64,000 nt of DNA from NCBI RefSeq assembly GCF_001661075.1, contig NZ_CP014870.1, positions 2,004,501 through 2,068,500 of the forward strand, read 5' to 3'. Shown here piece after piece: positions 1-9,166 of the stretch (its first letter is position 1; every line of letters begins with the position of its first letter). This DNA is from Pseudomonas silesiensis (GTDB taxonomy: Bacteria; Pseudomonadota; Gammaproteobacteria; Pseudomonadales; Pseudomonadaceae). The notes under the pieces were generated by a model. It did not search any database. It was not told the origin of the DNA and saw only the letters and a program-made list of their open reading frames with translations. The translations under genes were made by a program, and so were the position numbers.

Positions 1-309
1 CAGCAAGTCAGCCTGCTGGCGGCGGGTGCAGATGCGGTGGAGCCCTTCGACGTGCTCGCCCCAGGCTGGCGTGACGGCGTGCTGATGGCGCAGAACCAGC
101 CCCTGGGGGATTTTTTGCGCGAACTCAGCAGCTATCGCCCGGGCGTGTTGCGCTGGGAGCCGGCGCTCGAATCCCTGCGCGTCACCGGCAGTTTCCGTCT
201 GGAAGACACCGATCGCATCCTGTCGTTGCTGGCCGCCAGCTTGCCGCTGGAGGTGCATAGGCGCACCCGGTACTGGGTGACTTTATTGCCGCGCAAAAAT
301 ATGGCATGA
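1..309 (+). CDS. FecR-type anti-sigma/sigma regulator, C-terminal part (5' end outside window)
   Basis: The reading frame is open from base 1 and stops at 307-309, so only about 102 C-terminal residues are present. They match the periplasmic end of FecR proteins: a GWRDGVL-like segment, then LGDFLRELSSYRPG and a beta-rich VTGSFRLEDTDRILSLLA stretch that resembles an STN-like fold. FecR spans the inner membrane and relays a ligand-loaded TonB receptor signal to an ECF sigma factor. It ends 67 bp before the receptor gene, the usual FecI-FecR-receptor order, so it probably controls the siderophore locus downstream. The sigma gene would lie upstream of the window. Confidence 0.8.
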   Translation, partial: QQVSLLAAGADAVEPFDVLAPGWRDGVLMAQNQPLGDFLRELSSYRPGVLRWEPALESLRVTGSFRLEDTDRILSLLAASLPLEVHRRTRYWVTLLPRKNMA

Positions 310-376
310 GGCGTGTCCCCTTTTTTCGCTCCGCTTGTCATTCAAGGCATGTGAAACGAAATCAGAGAGATTCTCA

Positions 377-2800
377 ATGCTTCCAGTGATGGCCTGCAGT
401 ACGCGTCTGGCTTCTTCCAGGCTGCGCCCGTTGTTGCACCTGAGTCTGCTGTTGAGTCTGGGTGCCTGTCCTTTATTCGTCGCGGTCAGCTATGCCGAAG
501 ATTCTCCTCGTCGCAGTTATCAGGTGCCCGCCGGCAGCCTCAGCGCCGCGTTGACCCGCTTCGCCGGATTGGCCGGAGTCAACCTGTCGGTGGACCCGGC
601 GCTGGTAAGCGGTCGCAACAGTCCCGGGTTGTCGGGGGACTACGCAGTGGAGGAGGGCTTTGCCCGGTTGCTGCAGGGTTCCGGCCTGCAATTGCAGCCG
701 GTGGGCGAACAAGCTTACATCCTGACCCCGGCGCCGGAAGGCGGTAGCCTGCAACTGGCCCCCACCTCGATTCTCGGCGCCACGGGCGGCGAGGGCGGCG
801 ATGTCTATGCCGGCGGCCAGGTCGCGCGCCGCAGTTCCCAAGGCTTGCTCGGCTCCAGGGACTTCATGGAAACGCCCTTCAGCGTGACCACCTACACCAG
901 TGAAGCGGTCAAGAACCAGCAGGCTCGAACCCTGGGCGAGCTGATCGCCAGCGATCCCTCGGTCCGCGCCACCAACCCGGCGGGCGGGCGCTATGAGCAG
1001 TTCACCATTCGCGGGTTGAGCCTGTTCAACAGCGATGTCGCCTACAACGGTCTGTACGGCATCCTGCCGACCTATTCGATCGACATGGAGATGGCGGACC
1101 GCGTCGACGTCATCAAAGGCCCGAGCCAGCTGATCAACGGCATCTCGCCACGGGGCAGCGTGGGGGGCGGGATCAACGTGGAGCCCAAGCGCGCGACCGA
1201 CAAGCCCATCACCTCGTTTACCGGCATGTACGCGTCCGACAGCCAGGTCGGTGGTGCCGTGGATGTCGGCCGGCGCTTTGGTGAAGACAACAAGTTCGGC
1301 CTGCGTTTCAACGGCGTGAAGCAGTCCGGCGATACCGAATGGGATCACCAGAATGTCGACCGCGAGATGGCCGTGCTGGGCCTGGATTTTCGCGGTGAGC
1401 GCCTGCGACTGTCGACGGACATCGGGCGCACCGAGCGTGACACCGACGCCCCCCAGGAACGGGTGCAGGTCGGCCCCAACGCGCAGGTCCCCCGGGCCGG
1501 CGATGTGCGCCGCAACTATGCGCAGCCCTGGAGCCAGGCGAGCACCAACGACACCTTCGGCACTGTGAACGCCGAGTACGATGTCAACGATTCCGTCATG
1601 CTGTACGGCGGTGCGGGTGCGCGCAAAAGTAATCATGACTTCCTGCGCCATGCCGTTGCGGTCACCAACGACGCCGGCGATTTCAGCGTGCAACCCCGTG
1701 ATTTTACCCGGGACGAAAATGTGCGGACGGCCACGGCAGGGGTGCGCAACTGGTTCCATACCGGCCCGGTGAGCCACGAAGTCAACCTGGCCGCCAGCTA
1801 CTTCTACATGGACTTTGAAAACGGTGGTGCCCGTTATGGCGCGGCCCCGAGCAACATCTACAACCCGGTGGAAACACCCACCCCGAACACCCCGACCCGA
1901 CAGGATTCGAAGGTCTACACCGAGAACCGCTTCAGCGGCGTGGCGTTGTCCGACACCCTCGGCTTCTTCGATGACCGGCTGCTGCTGACCCTCGGCGCCC
2001 GTTGGCAGCGGGTCAAGGTTGACGACTGGGCGGATAACGTCAAAGGCGACACCGCCTACGATGAGGAAAAGGTCTCGCCGTCGGGCGGCATCCTGTTCAA
2101 GGCGACCGACAAGCTGTCGCTGTATGCCAACTACATGGAAGGCCTGAGCCAGGGCAAGATCGCGCCATCGACCTCGGTGAACGAGGACGAGATCTTCCCG
2201 CCGTTCATCAGCCGCCAGGTCGAGGTCGGTGCCAAGTATGACGCCGGTGCATTCGCCGTGACCGCCGCAGTGTTCCGGATCAAGCAGCCGGCCTACGAGA
2301 CCAACGCCACCACGCGGGTCTTCGGGCCCAACGGCAAGCGCGAGAACACGGGTGTGGAGCTGAGCGTGTTCGGCGAACCGCTCGACGGTTTCCGCCTGCT
2401 CGGCGGTGTCATGTACATCGACAGCAAGTTGAAGGAAACCACCAATGGCACCTTCGACGGCAACCGGGCACCGGCCACGCCGAAATATAACGTCAACCTC
2501 GGCGCCGAATGGGACGTGCCGAACGTCCAGGGCCTGACCCTGACCAGCCGCGGCATCTATTCCAGCTCGCAGTACCTGGACCAGTCCAACAACAAGGAAA
2601 TCGATTCCTGGGAGCGTTTCGACGTGGGCGCACGCTATGCGTTCAAGGTCGAGCAGAAGAACGTCACCCTGCGGGCCAACATCGAGAACGTGGCGGACAA
2701 GCGCTACTGGAGTTCGGCCGGCGCCTCGGATGACAGCGAGCCAGGCTTGACGCTGTCGACCCCCCGCACCTACCTGCTTTCGGCCACTGTCGACTTCTGA
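377..2800 (+). CDS. TonB-dependent ferric-siderophore receptor with N-terminal signalling domain
   Basis: An 807-residue outer-membrane receptor, probably the achromobactin (Acr-type) uptake channel given its neighbours. Residues about 1-40 form a signal peptide ending near VSYAED. Next is an STN signalling domain (YQVPAGSLSAALTRFAGLAG, about 48-100), which lets the receptor signal to FecR. A plug follows (FTIRGLSLFNSDVAYNGL, DRVDVIKGPSQLINGI), then a beta-barrel ending in the aromatic terminus SATVDF. I chose ATG 377, with GAGAGA 8 nt upstream, over an upstream TTG at 335 that would hide the signal peptide. A 6-bp GC hairpin at 2816-2834 follows the stop. Ligand specificity is inferred from context. 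Confidence 0.88.
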   Translation: MLPVMACSTRLASSRLRPLLHLSLLLSLGACPLFVAVSYAEDSPRRSYQVPAGSLSAALTRFAGLAGVNLSVDPALVSGRNSPGLSGDYAVEEGFARLLQGSGLQLQPVGEQAYILTPAPEGGSLQLAPTSILGATGGEGGDVYAGGQVARRSSQGLLGSRDFMETPFSVTTYTSEAVKNQQARTLGELIASDPSVRATNPAGGRYEQFTIRGLSLFNSDVAYNGLYGILPTYSIDMEMADRVDVIKGPSQLINGISPRGSVGGGINVEPKRATDKPITSFTGMYASDSQVGGAVDVGRRFGEDNKFGLRFNGVKQSGDTEWDHQNVDREMAVLGLDFRGERLRLSTDIGRTERDTDAPQERVQVGPNAQVPRAGDVRRNYAQPWSQASTNDTFGTVNAEYDVNDSVMLYGGAGARKSNHDFLRHAVAVTNDAGDFSVQPRDFTRDENVRTATAGVRNWFHTGPVSHEVNLAASYFYMDFENGGARYGAAPSNIYNPVETPTPNTPTRQDSKVYTENRFSGVALSDTLGFFDDRLLLTLGARWQRVKVDDWADNVKGDTAYDEEKVSPSGGILFKATDKLSLYANYMEGLSQGKIAPSTSVNEDEIFPPFISRQVEVGAKYDAGAFAVTAAVFRIKQPAYETNATTRVFGPNGKRENTGVELSVFGEPLDGFRLLGGVMYIDSKLKETTNGTFDGNRAPATPKYNVNLGAEWDVPNVQGLTLTSRGIYSSSQYLDQSNNKEIDSWERFDVGARYAFKVEQKNVTLRANIENVADKRYWSSAGASDDSEPGLTLSTPRTYLLSATVDF

Positions 2801-3104
2801 TTGGCCCGATACATGCGCCCCAGGGAGCGGGGCGTCTTCGTTGGATGGATTCGTATAGAGGAAGAATCTATGCACATCGTCAGTTAAATAACGATCAAGA
2901 CACTTGCGGATAAGTTGCTGTCTGTCGGCGACCTCTATCGCAGCTGTTATTGCATTACAAGGTCATGGCTGGATCATGGCACTTTTCGGAGTTCATACCA
3001 GGTTCATTAACTTGGTCTTTGGCGTGTCTGATCGTTTTTAAAAGTAGTTCCAGTCGCTATAGATCAATATCCAAATAATGACCAAGAATGAGTTGCAACA
3101 ACTT

Positions 3105-3123
3105 GTTAATGAGAATAAGTTGC
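3105..3123. promoter_or_regulatory. candidate Fur box in the receptor-acsF interval
   Basis: GTTAATGAGAATAAGTTGC matches the 19-bp Fur consensus at 13 of 19 positions by eye. It lies 27 bp before ATG 3150 and inside the 5' end of the longer acsF frame (from ATG 3078). If it is a real operator, translation starts at 3150 and the biosynthetic operon is repressed by Fe-Fur. The rest of the 2801-3149 interval is AT-richer than the genes; apart from the 2816-2834 hairpin I see nothing else in it. Confidence 0.4.
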
Positions 3124-3149
3124 ATATCGAATTTAACGAGGGTGAACCG

Positions 3150-4526
3150 ATGTTGAATGATGGCGTATTGCACTCTAAACCACTGCAAAAAACCAATGCC
3201 GACTATCTGGCTCGACAAAGCAAGTTCGAATCCAATGTGCGCAGTTACCCACGCAAGTTGCCGCTGGCCATCGCCAAGGCACACGGGCTCTGGGTCACTG
3301 ATGTCGAGGGCCACACTTACCTCGATTGCCTGGCCGGTGCCGGCACTTTGGCCCTGGGCCACAATCACCCGGCCGTCATGGCCAGCCTCGACAGCTTCCT
3401 CGCTTCAGGCCTGCCGATGCACACGCTGGACCTGACCACCGCGGTCAAGGACGCTTTCAGCGAAACCCTGCTCAGCCTGTTGCCGAACCAGGGCCGTGAT
3501 TACTGCCTGCAATTTTGCGGGCCGTCCGGGGCGGATGCGGTGGAGGCTGCGCTGAAACTGGCCAAGACCTATACCCGTCGCAGCAACGTCATCAGCTTCT
3601 CCGGGGCCTACCATGGCATGACCCACGGCGCCCTGGCCCTGACCGGCAACACCGCGCCGAAAAACGCCATCGCCAGCCTGATGCCGGGGGTGCAGTTCAT
3701 GCCGTATCCCCACGAATATCGTTGCCCGCTGGGCATCGGCGGTGAGGCCGGGGTCGAGGCCCTGACCCACTATTTCACCCAGTTCATCGAAGACGTCGAA
3801 AGCGGCGTGTCACTGCCGGCGGCGGTCATCCTGGAAGCGGTGCAGGGCGAGGGCGGGGTCAACTGCGCCCCGGCGAGCTGGCTGCGGGCGATCCGCGAGG
3901 TGACACGCAAGCACGGGATCCTGCTGATCCTCGACGAAGTGCAGACCGGCTTCGGCCGCACCGGCAAGATGTTTGCCTTCGAGCACGCCGACATCGAGCC
4001 GGACCTGATCGTCATGTCCAAGGCGGTCGGTGGCGGTTTGCCCATGGCGGTGCTGGGTATCCGTCGGCAATTCGACGCCTGGGAGCCAGGCAATCACGCC
4101 GGCACCTTCCGCGGCAACCAGATGGCCATGGCCGCCGGGCTGGCGACGTTGCAGGTGCTGCAACAGCAAAACCTCGCCGCCCGGGCCGAGCGTCAAGGTC
4201 AGTGGCTCACGGACCGCTTGGTCGAGTTGCAGGCGCATTACCCGGCCCTGGGCCAGGTGCGCGGGCGTGGCCTGATGCTGGGCATCGAGATCGTCGACGA
4301 GCGCCAGCCGGCCGATCGCCTCGGGCATTTTCCGATGGACCCGGCGCTGGCCGCGGCCATCCAGCAACAGTGCTTCAAACAAGGCCTGTTGCTGGAACGC
4401 GGCGGGCGCAAGGGCAATGTCATCCGCTTGTTGCCGCCGTTGATTATCGACGATGAACAATGCCGGCAAGTGATTCAGCGTTTTGATAACGCCGTGGCTG
4501 CAGCGGTGGTGCAGTTGCGCACTTGA
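3150..4526 (+). CDS. acsF: L-2,4-diaminobutyrate:2-oxoglutarate aminotransferase (class III PLP)
   Basis: Makes L-2,4-diaminobutyrate from aspartate semialdehyde with glutamate as amino donor; diaminobutyrate is a building block of achromobactin. The Dat-family N-terminus ([20 protein letters not shown]) and the glycine-rich [14 protein letters not shown] are clear. [14 protein letters not shown] carries the PLP aspartate, and Lys291 in VMSKAVGGG is the Schiff-base lysine. From ATG 3150 (GAGGGTGAA upstream) the protein is 458 residues, the usual Dat length. An in-frame ATG at 3078 would add 24 poorly conserved residues and run through the candidate Fur box. A 209-bp gap, including the ACTAAT/ATTAGT dyad at 4531-4551, separates it from acsD. 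Confidence 0.85.
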   Translation: MLNDGVLHSKPLQKTNADYLARQSKFESNVRSYPRKLPLAIAKAHGLWVTDVEGHTYLDCLAGAGTLALGHNHPAVMASLDSFLASGLPMHTLDLTTAVKDAFSETLLSLLPNQGRDYCLQFCGPSGADAVEAALKLAKTYTRRSNVISFSGAYHGMTHGALALTGNTAPKNAIASLMPGVQFMPYPHEYRCPLGIGGEAGVEALTHYFTQFIEDVESGVSLPAAVILEAVQGEGGVNCAPASWLRAIREVTRKHGILLILDEVQTGFGRTGKMFAFEHADIEPDLIVMSKAVGGGLPMAVLGIRRQFDAWEPGNHAGTFRGNQMAMAAGLATLQVLQQQNLAARAERQGQWLTDRLVELQAHYPALGQVRGRGLMLGIEIVDERQPADRLGHFPMDPALAAAIQQQCFKQGLLLERGGRKGNVIRLLPPLIIDDEQCRQVIQRFDNAVAAAVVQLRT

Positions 4527-4735
4527 ATGAACTAATCGGAGTTGCATTAGTCGCCAGTCATATTGAAGGTTAATGACAGTGGCGCCAGCTACTTTGGTCG
4601 TCTGATTATATGAAAGGTTCAGTGAAGTGATTTCGTTACGTGGGGTTTTGTCGACTGTTTAATCTGTCGATCATTCACTCATCTATTCGCCCTATAACGT
4701 ATCCAGTGACCTCACAGGGCTACTGTGGAGCACCC

Positions 4736-6517
4736 ATGAATCATCCAGATCGCACTGTTTTATCGAACATGGTCAGTGAATTGGCGACGACCTGCGCGTT
4801 GCTTAATTGTTTGATCAAAGAGTTCGCCTTGCCGGAAAACTGCCTCAGTTACAGTTGGCCGACGCAGATGCAAGGCATTGCCCCGGGCAGTTATCTCGAG
4901 GGCCTGGAATGGAAGGGCATTCCCCTGACCATCAAGCTGCCCAACCGGCAGCAGTTCTTCGTGATGGTGGACCGCCGTGACGGTCTGGGCAGCCATCGTT
5001 ACCTGTCGGATGTCTACGCCCGGCGCGGTGAGGGCGACTGGTCGAGCCTGAGGTTCGCCGAATTCGTCGAGCAGATGCTCGCGGCGTGCGAACACATGAC
5101 CCGCGCCAGCAACGACGAGTTGCTGGACCAGGTGTTGCAGAGCCAGTTGCTGACCGCGGCCATCGTCGGTCACAACTCACCGATGGACCCGGACCCGCTC
5201 AGCGGCTACCTGGCCAGCGAGCAGGGCTTGTGGTTCGGCCACCCGAATCACCCGGCACCCAAGGCGCGCCTGTGGCCGGCGCATCTGGCCCAGGAAACCT
5301 ACGCGCCGGAATTCCAGGCCCGCACGCCCTTGCACCTGTTCGAGGTGCCGCTGGAAGGGCTGAGCGTCGGCGCCAACGGCCTGAGCAAAGCCCAGGTGCT
5401 GGCCGGTTTTGCCGATCAGGCCCAGGCGCGGCCCGGGCACGCCGTGATCTGCATGCACCCGGTCCAGGCGCAGTTGTTCATGCAGGACGCCCGGGTGCAG
5501 CGCTTGCTGAAATCCGCGGCGATCGTCGATCTGGGCGCCACGGGCTTGATGGCCAATCCCACCGCGTCCATCCGCACTTGGTACATCGAGGGCCATGATT
5601 TTTTCATCAAGGGTTCGCTGAACGTACGCATCACCAATTGCGTCAGGAAAAACGCCTGGTACGAACTGGAAAGCGCGCTGCTGATCGACCGGATCTTCCG
5701 CAACCTGCAACTGACCCAACCCGAGACGCTCGGCGGGCTGTCGGTGGTGGCTGAACCGGGCCTGTTGAGCTGGGCACCGCACCAGGCCAGCGAAGCCGAC
5801 AGCCACTGGTTCCGCGAACAGACCGGGGCGATCCTGCGGGAGAATTTCTGCCTCGACACCGGCACCGACTGCAGCATCATGGCCGGTACGCTGTTTGCCC
5901 GGGGCCTGCATCTGCGGCCGCTGGTGCACGAGTTTCTCAGCCGGTTCAACGGCGACGACCTCCTCGATCAACAGCTGTTGAGCTGGTTCGACGACTATCA
6001 GGCGCTGTTGCTGCGGCCGGTGCTGGCGCTGTTCTTCAACCACGGCATCGTGATGGAACCGCATCTGCAGAACAGCGTGCTGGTGCATGACAACGGTCGC
6101 CCGCAACGCCTGCTGCTGCGGGACTTCGAAGGGGTCAAGCTGACCGGTGAACTGGGTGCTTCGCGGATCGACGCCGAGGTTCATCCCCGGGTGCGTGAGT
6201 CGCTGCTCTATTCCCGGCAGCAGGGCTGGAATCGCATCGTTTACTGCCTGTTCGTCAACAACCTGTCCGAGGCGGTGCTGGCCCTGAGTTGGGAGCGGCC
6301 GCACCTGGCGCCGCTGATGTGGCAACGAGTCGAGCAGCAATTGATCAGCATCCGCGCCGAATTGACCCGTGCCGCACCGGAGCTGGATGCGCTGATCGCC
6401 GGTCAGCCGATCGCCTGCAAGACCAATCTGAGAGTGCGCCTGGCCGCCAAGGCCGATCGCCAGGCCGGCTACGTCAACCTGGTGTCCCCGTGGGGCAAGG
6501 AGGTCCAGCATGGATAA
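4736..6517 (+). CDS. acsD: NIS siderophore synthetase, AcsD-type (IucA/IucC family)
   Basis: An ATP-dependent, NRPS-independent synthetase of 593 residues. In characterised achromobactin systems AcsD desymmetrises citrate by joining it to L-serine or ethanolamine. The IucA/IucC core is visible: HPVQAQLFMQD, the TGLMANPTASIRTW ATP/substrate segment, and the FNHGIVMEPHLQNSVLV...LLLRDFEGVKL catalytic block near residues 430-480. ATG 4736 has GTGGAG 7 nt upstream; an upstream in-frame ATG at 4640 would add 32 unrelated residues. The 3' end overlaps acsE by 8 bp, so the two are translationally coupled. Confidence 0.88.
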   Translation: MNHPDRTVLSNMVSELATTCALLNCLIKEFALPENCLSYSWPTQMQGIAPGSYLEGLEWKGIPLTIKLPNRQQFFVMVDRRDGLGSHRYLSDVYARRGEGDWSSLRFAEFVEQMLAACEHMTRASNDELLDQVLQSQLLTAAIVGHNSPMDPDPLSGYLASEQGLWFGHPNHPAPKARLWPAHLAQETYAPEFQARTPLHLFEVPLEGLSVGANGLSKAQVLAGFADQAQARPGHAVICMHPVQAQLFMQDARVQRLLKSAAIVDLGATGLMANPTASIRTWYIEGHDFFIKGSLNVRITNCVRKNAWYELESALLIDRIFRNLQLTQPETLGGLSVVAEPGLLSWAPHQASEADSHWFREQTGAILRENFCLDTGTDCSIMAGTLFARGLHLRPLVHEFLSRFNGDDLLDQQLLSWFDDYQALLLRPVLALFFNHGIVMEPHLQNSVLVHDNGRPQRLLLRDFEGVKLTGELGASRIDAEVHPRVRESLLYSRQQGWNRIVYCLFVNNLSEAVLALSWERPHLAPLMWQRVEQQLISIRAELTRAAPELDALIAGQPIACKTNLRVRLAAKADRQAGYVNLVSPWGKEVQHG

Positions 6518-7721
6518 GCTGCCCGCAACGGTGGTGGCCGCCATCGATCAAGCCCATGCACGGCAGGAAGATCCCCTGGCCCTGTTCATCTATGACCTGG
6601 ATGCGCTGCAGCGGCATGTGACGCAGGTGATGGCGGCACTGCCTGAAGGGGTGGAGCTTTACTACGCGATCAAGGCCAACAGCGAGCCGCAGATCCTCGC
6701 CACCTTGGCGCCCTTGGTACACGGGTTCGAGATTTCCTCCGGGGGCGAGATCGATCGCCTCCAGGCCTGCCCGACGCGCAAGCCGTTCATCTTCTCCGGC
6801 CCCGGCAAACTGGATTCCGATCTGCGTGCGGCGCTGCAGCATCAGGTCGAAGCGATCCACATCGAAAGCCTGAATGAAATCGTCCGCCTGCAACGGCTGG
6901 CACTGGAAGCGGGGCGCGTGCAGGACGTGTTGCTGCGGATCAATCCCGAGCTGCCGTCGCCGCTGTCCAGCAAACTGGCAATGGCCGGCACCGCCACGCC
7001 CTTCGGGATCGACGAGTCGGAACTGGCCCGGGCCGTGAGCGGGGTCGATAACGCCAGCCATCTGCGGCTCAAGGGTTTCCACGTGCATGCGATGTCTCAT
7101 CAGTTGCAGGTGGAGCGCCACGAACAGCTGCTCGACCTGTTTCTGCAGCGCTGGCCGCAATGGAAGGCGTTGTCGGCCGACCCTGCAGCCATCACTCACC
7201 TCAATGTCGGCGGAGGCCTGGGGGTCAATTACCTCGGCCCGCAGCAATTCGACTGGCAGCGCCTGTGCGCACACCTGGGACGGAGCCTGGCAGCCTGTGC
7301 CGATGCGCCCGTCGTGCGCTTCGAACCCGGTCGTTTCATCAGCGCCTTCTGCGGCTATTACGCCATCGAAGTGCTGGACAGCAAAACCAGTCACGGCAAG
7401 CACTTCCTGGTCTGTCGCGGCGGCACCCATCAGTTCCGGCTGCCGGTGGCCCAGGGGCACGATCACCCGGTCATTCATCTGCCCCGACATCGCCTGACAC
7501 CGGCGGCGACACGGCAGGACTGGACCGTCGTCGGGCAACTCTGTACGCCCAAGGACGTGCTCAGCCGTGACTGCCCGCTGACCGGGGTGGAGATCGGCGA
7601 CATGCTGGTGCTGCCGCTGGCGGGCGCCTACGGCTACAACATCTCCCATGCCGATTTCCTCTGTCATCCGCGACCGCCCCAGGTGTTCGTGCAAGAGGCC
7701 GGAGTCGCATCGTGGGGTTGA
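6510..7721 (+). CDS. acsE: PLP-dependent decarboxylase (fold III, LysA-like), siderophore ethanolamine supply
   Basis: A 403-residue alanine-racemase-fold decarboxylase. Lys55 in YYAIKANSEP is the expected PLP lysine, HVHAMSHQ and NVGGGLGV bind the cofactor phosphate, FEPGRF is typical, and GQLCTPKDVL carries the C-terminal Cys/Asp active-site pair. In the achromobactin pathway the homologue decarboxylates L-serine or its citryl ester to give the ethanolamine unit. ATG 6510 has the ideal AAGGAGG. It overlaps acsD by 8 bp and the next gene by 10 bp. LysA-like diaminopimelate decarboxylase is the alternative, but the operon context argues against it. Confidence 0.85.
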   Translation: MDKLPATVVAAIDQAHARQEDPLALFIYDLDALQRHVTQVMAALPEGVELYYAIKANSEPQILATLAPLVHGFEISSGGEIDRLQACPTRKPFIFSGPGKLDSDLRAALQHQVEAIHIESLNEIVRLQRLALEAGRVQDVLLRINPELPSPLSSKLAMAGTATPFGIDESELARAVSGVDNASHLRLKGFHVHAMSHQLQVERHEQLLDLFLQRWPQWKALSADPAAITHLNVGGGLGVNYLGPQQFDWQRLCAHLGRSLAACADAPVVRFEPGRFISAFCGYYAIEVLDSKTSHGKHFLVCRGGTHQFRLPVAQGHDHPVIHLPRHRLTPAATRQDWTVVGQLCTPKDVLSRDCPLTGVEIGDMLVLPLAGAYGYNISHADFLCHPRPPQVFVQEAGVASWG

Positions 7722-9145
7722 CCTTTGCCGTGCCGCGCTGGCTGGTGGTGGTCAATGTGCTGTTGGGTACGCTGACGGTCAGCCTGAACAACAGTTCGCT
7801 GAATCCGGCGCTGCCGGCGTTCATGGAGGCCTTCGACATCGGCCCGCTGTTGGCCACCTGGATCGTCGCCGCGTTCATGGTGAGCATGGGCATGACCATG
7901 CCCCTCACCAGCTTTCTCAGCCAGCGCATGGGCCGAAAATCCTTGTATTTGTGGGGTGTGGCGTTGTTTGTCTGCGGCTCGCTACTGGGAGCCCTGGCCA
8001 ACTCCATCGCCCTGGTGATCACCGCGCGGGTGGTGCAAGGCATCGCCAGCGGGCTGATGATTCCACTGTCGCTGGCGATCATTTTTTCGGTGTACGCCAA
8101 GGGCGAGCGGGGCCGGGTCACTGGCCTGTGGGGCGCGGCGGTGATGTTCGCACCGGCGCTGGGGCCGTTGTGCGGCAGCCTGATGCTGGAGTGGTTCAGC
8201 TGGCGTTCGCTGTTCCTGATGAATGTGCCCATCGGTTTGCTGGCGTTGGTGCTTGGCGTCGGCGTGCTGCCGGCTTCTGCCCCGTCGGAACGCAAGCCCT
8301 TCGACCTGGCGGGTTACCTGCTGATCGCGACGGGTATCGGCCTGCTGATGGTCGCCGTGGGTCGCCTGCGTCACGCCGAGGCCCTGGCCGATCCTTTCAA
8401 TCTCGGGCTGTTGCTGGTGGCGATCCTGTGCCTCGTTGCCTTTGTGCGCCTGGAGCTGAACCGCACCGCACCGCTGCTCAATCTGCGCATCTTTGCCCTG
8501 CGCGGTTATCGCCTGAGCGTGATCATCGCCGTGGTGCAGTCGGTCGGCATGTTCGAGTGCCTGGTGCTGCTGCCCCTGCTGGTGCAGATGGTGATGGGCT
8601 ACAGCGCGATCTGGACCGGCCTGTCGCTGCTGTGCACGGCCCTGTTCGCCAGCCTGTTCGGCCATCTCGGCGGCAAGTGGCTGGACCGTCACGGCCCGCG
8701 TGGGGTGGTGTTCTGGGGGTTGCTGTTGACCGGTGGCGCCACGTTGGGCCTGGGCCTGCTGGATGCCAGCGCTTCAATCGCCGTGGTGTTCATTTTGATG
8801 ATGGTCCGGGGCGCCGGGCTGGGCCTGTCCTATCTCCCCATCACCACTGCCGGACTCGATGCGCTGCCGGAACCGATGGTCACCCAGGGCGCGGCGATGA
8901 ACAACATCTCGCGCCGCCTCGTGTCGTCACTGGCCATCGTGGTCGCTTCGCTGTGGCTGGAGTTCCGCCTGGCGGGCGAGGCCGGGGGCGGGGCGGTTTC
9001 GATGGCCAGCCCCGGGGCGATCAGCGAGGTGTTCATGGCCACCGGCATCCTCATCCTGCTGGCATTGCCCTGTGCCTGGCGGTTCCCGCTTCCCGTATCC
9101 GACGAGCCGGCCGAGGCACTGCCTTCGGCCCTCGAACACCGTTAA
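7712..9145 (+). CDS. yhcA: MFS drug:H+ antiporter-type siderophore exporter
   Basis: A 477-residue polytopic protein with about 14 hydrophobic segments, the DHA2 (14-TM) layout of the major facilitator superfamily. Motif A-like SFLSQRMGRKSL lies after TM2, and the motif C region VMFAPALGPLCGSLM lies in TM5. It occupies the position of yhcA in known acs operons and probably exports newly made siderophore across the inner membrane. The start is GTG 7712, inside the last codons of acsE (10-bp overlap). The next candidate is TTG 7718. Substrate is inferred from position only. Confidence 0.82.
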   Translation: MGLTFAVPRWLVVVNVLLGTLTVSLNNSSLNPALPAFMEAFDIGPLLATWIVAAFMVSMGMTMPLTSFLSQRMGRKSLYLWGVALFVCGSLLGALANSIALVITARVVQGIASGLMIPLSLAIIFSVYAKGERGRVTGLWGAAVMFAPALGPLCGSLMLEWFSWRSLFLMNVPIGLLALVLGVGVLPASAPSERKPFDLAGYLLIATGIGLLMVAVGRLRHAEALADPFNLGLLLVAILCLVAFVRLELNRTAPLLNLRIFALRGYRLSVIIAVVQSVGMFECLVLLPLLVQMVMGYSAIWTGLSLLCTALFASLFGHLGGKWLDRHGPRGVVFWGLLLTGGATLGLGLLDASASIAVVFILMMVRGAGLGLSYLPITTAGLDALPEPMVTQGAAMNNISRRLVSSLAIVVASLWLEFRLAGEAGGGAVSMASPGAISEVFMATGILILLALPCAWRFPLPVSDEPAEALPSALEHR

Positions 9146-9166
9146 TTCTTTTCACCGACAAGGTTC

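Noticed and set aside
473..2875. 800-codon open frame antisense to the TonB receptor
   Set aside because: Composition is the His/Arg/Val-rich pattern of an antisense shadow in high-GC DNA; the plus-strand receptor has clear domains and a signal peptide.
6510..7721. diaminopimelate decarboxylase lysA
   Set aside because: Same fold, but operon position and overlaps with acsD and yhcA indicate the siderophore decarboxylase AcsE.
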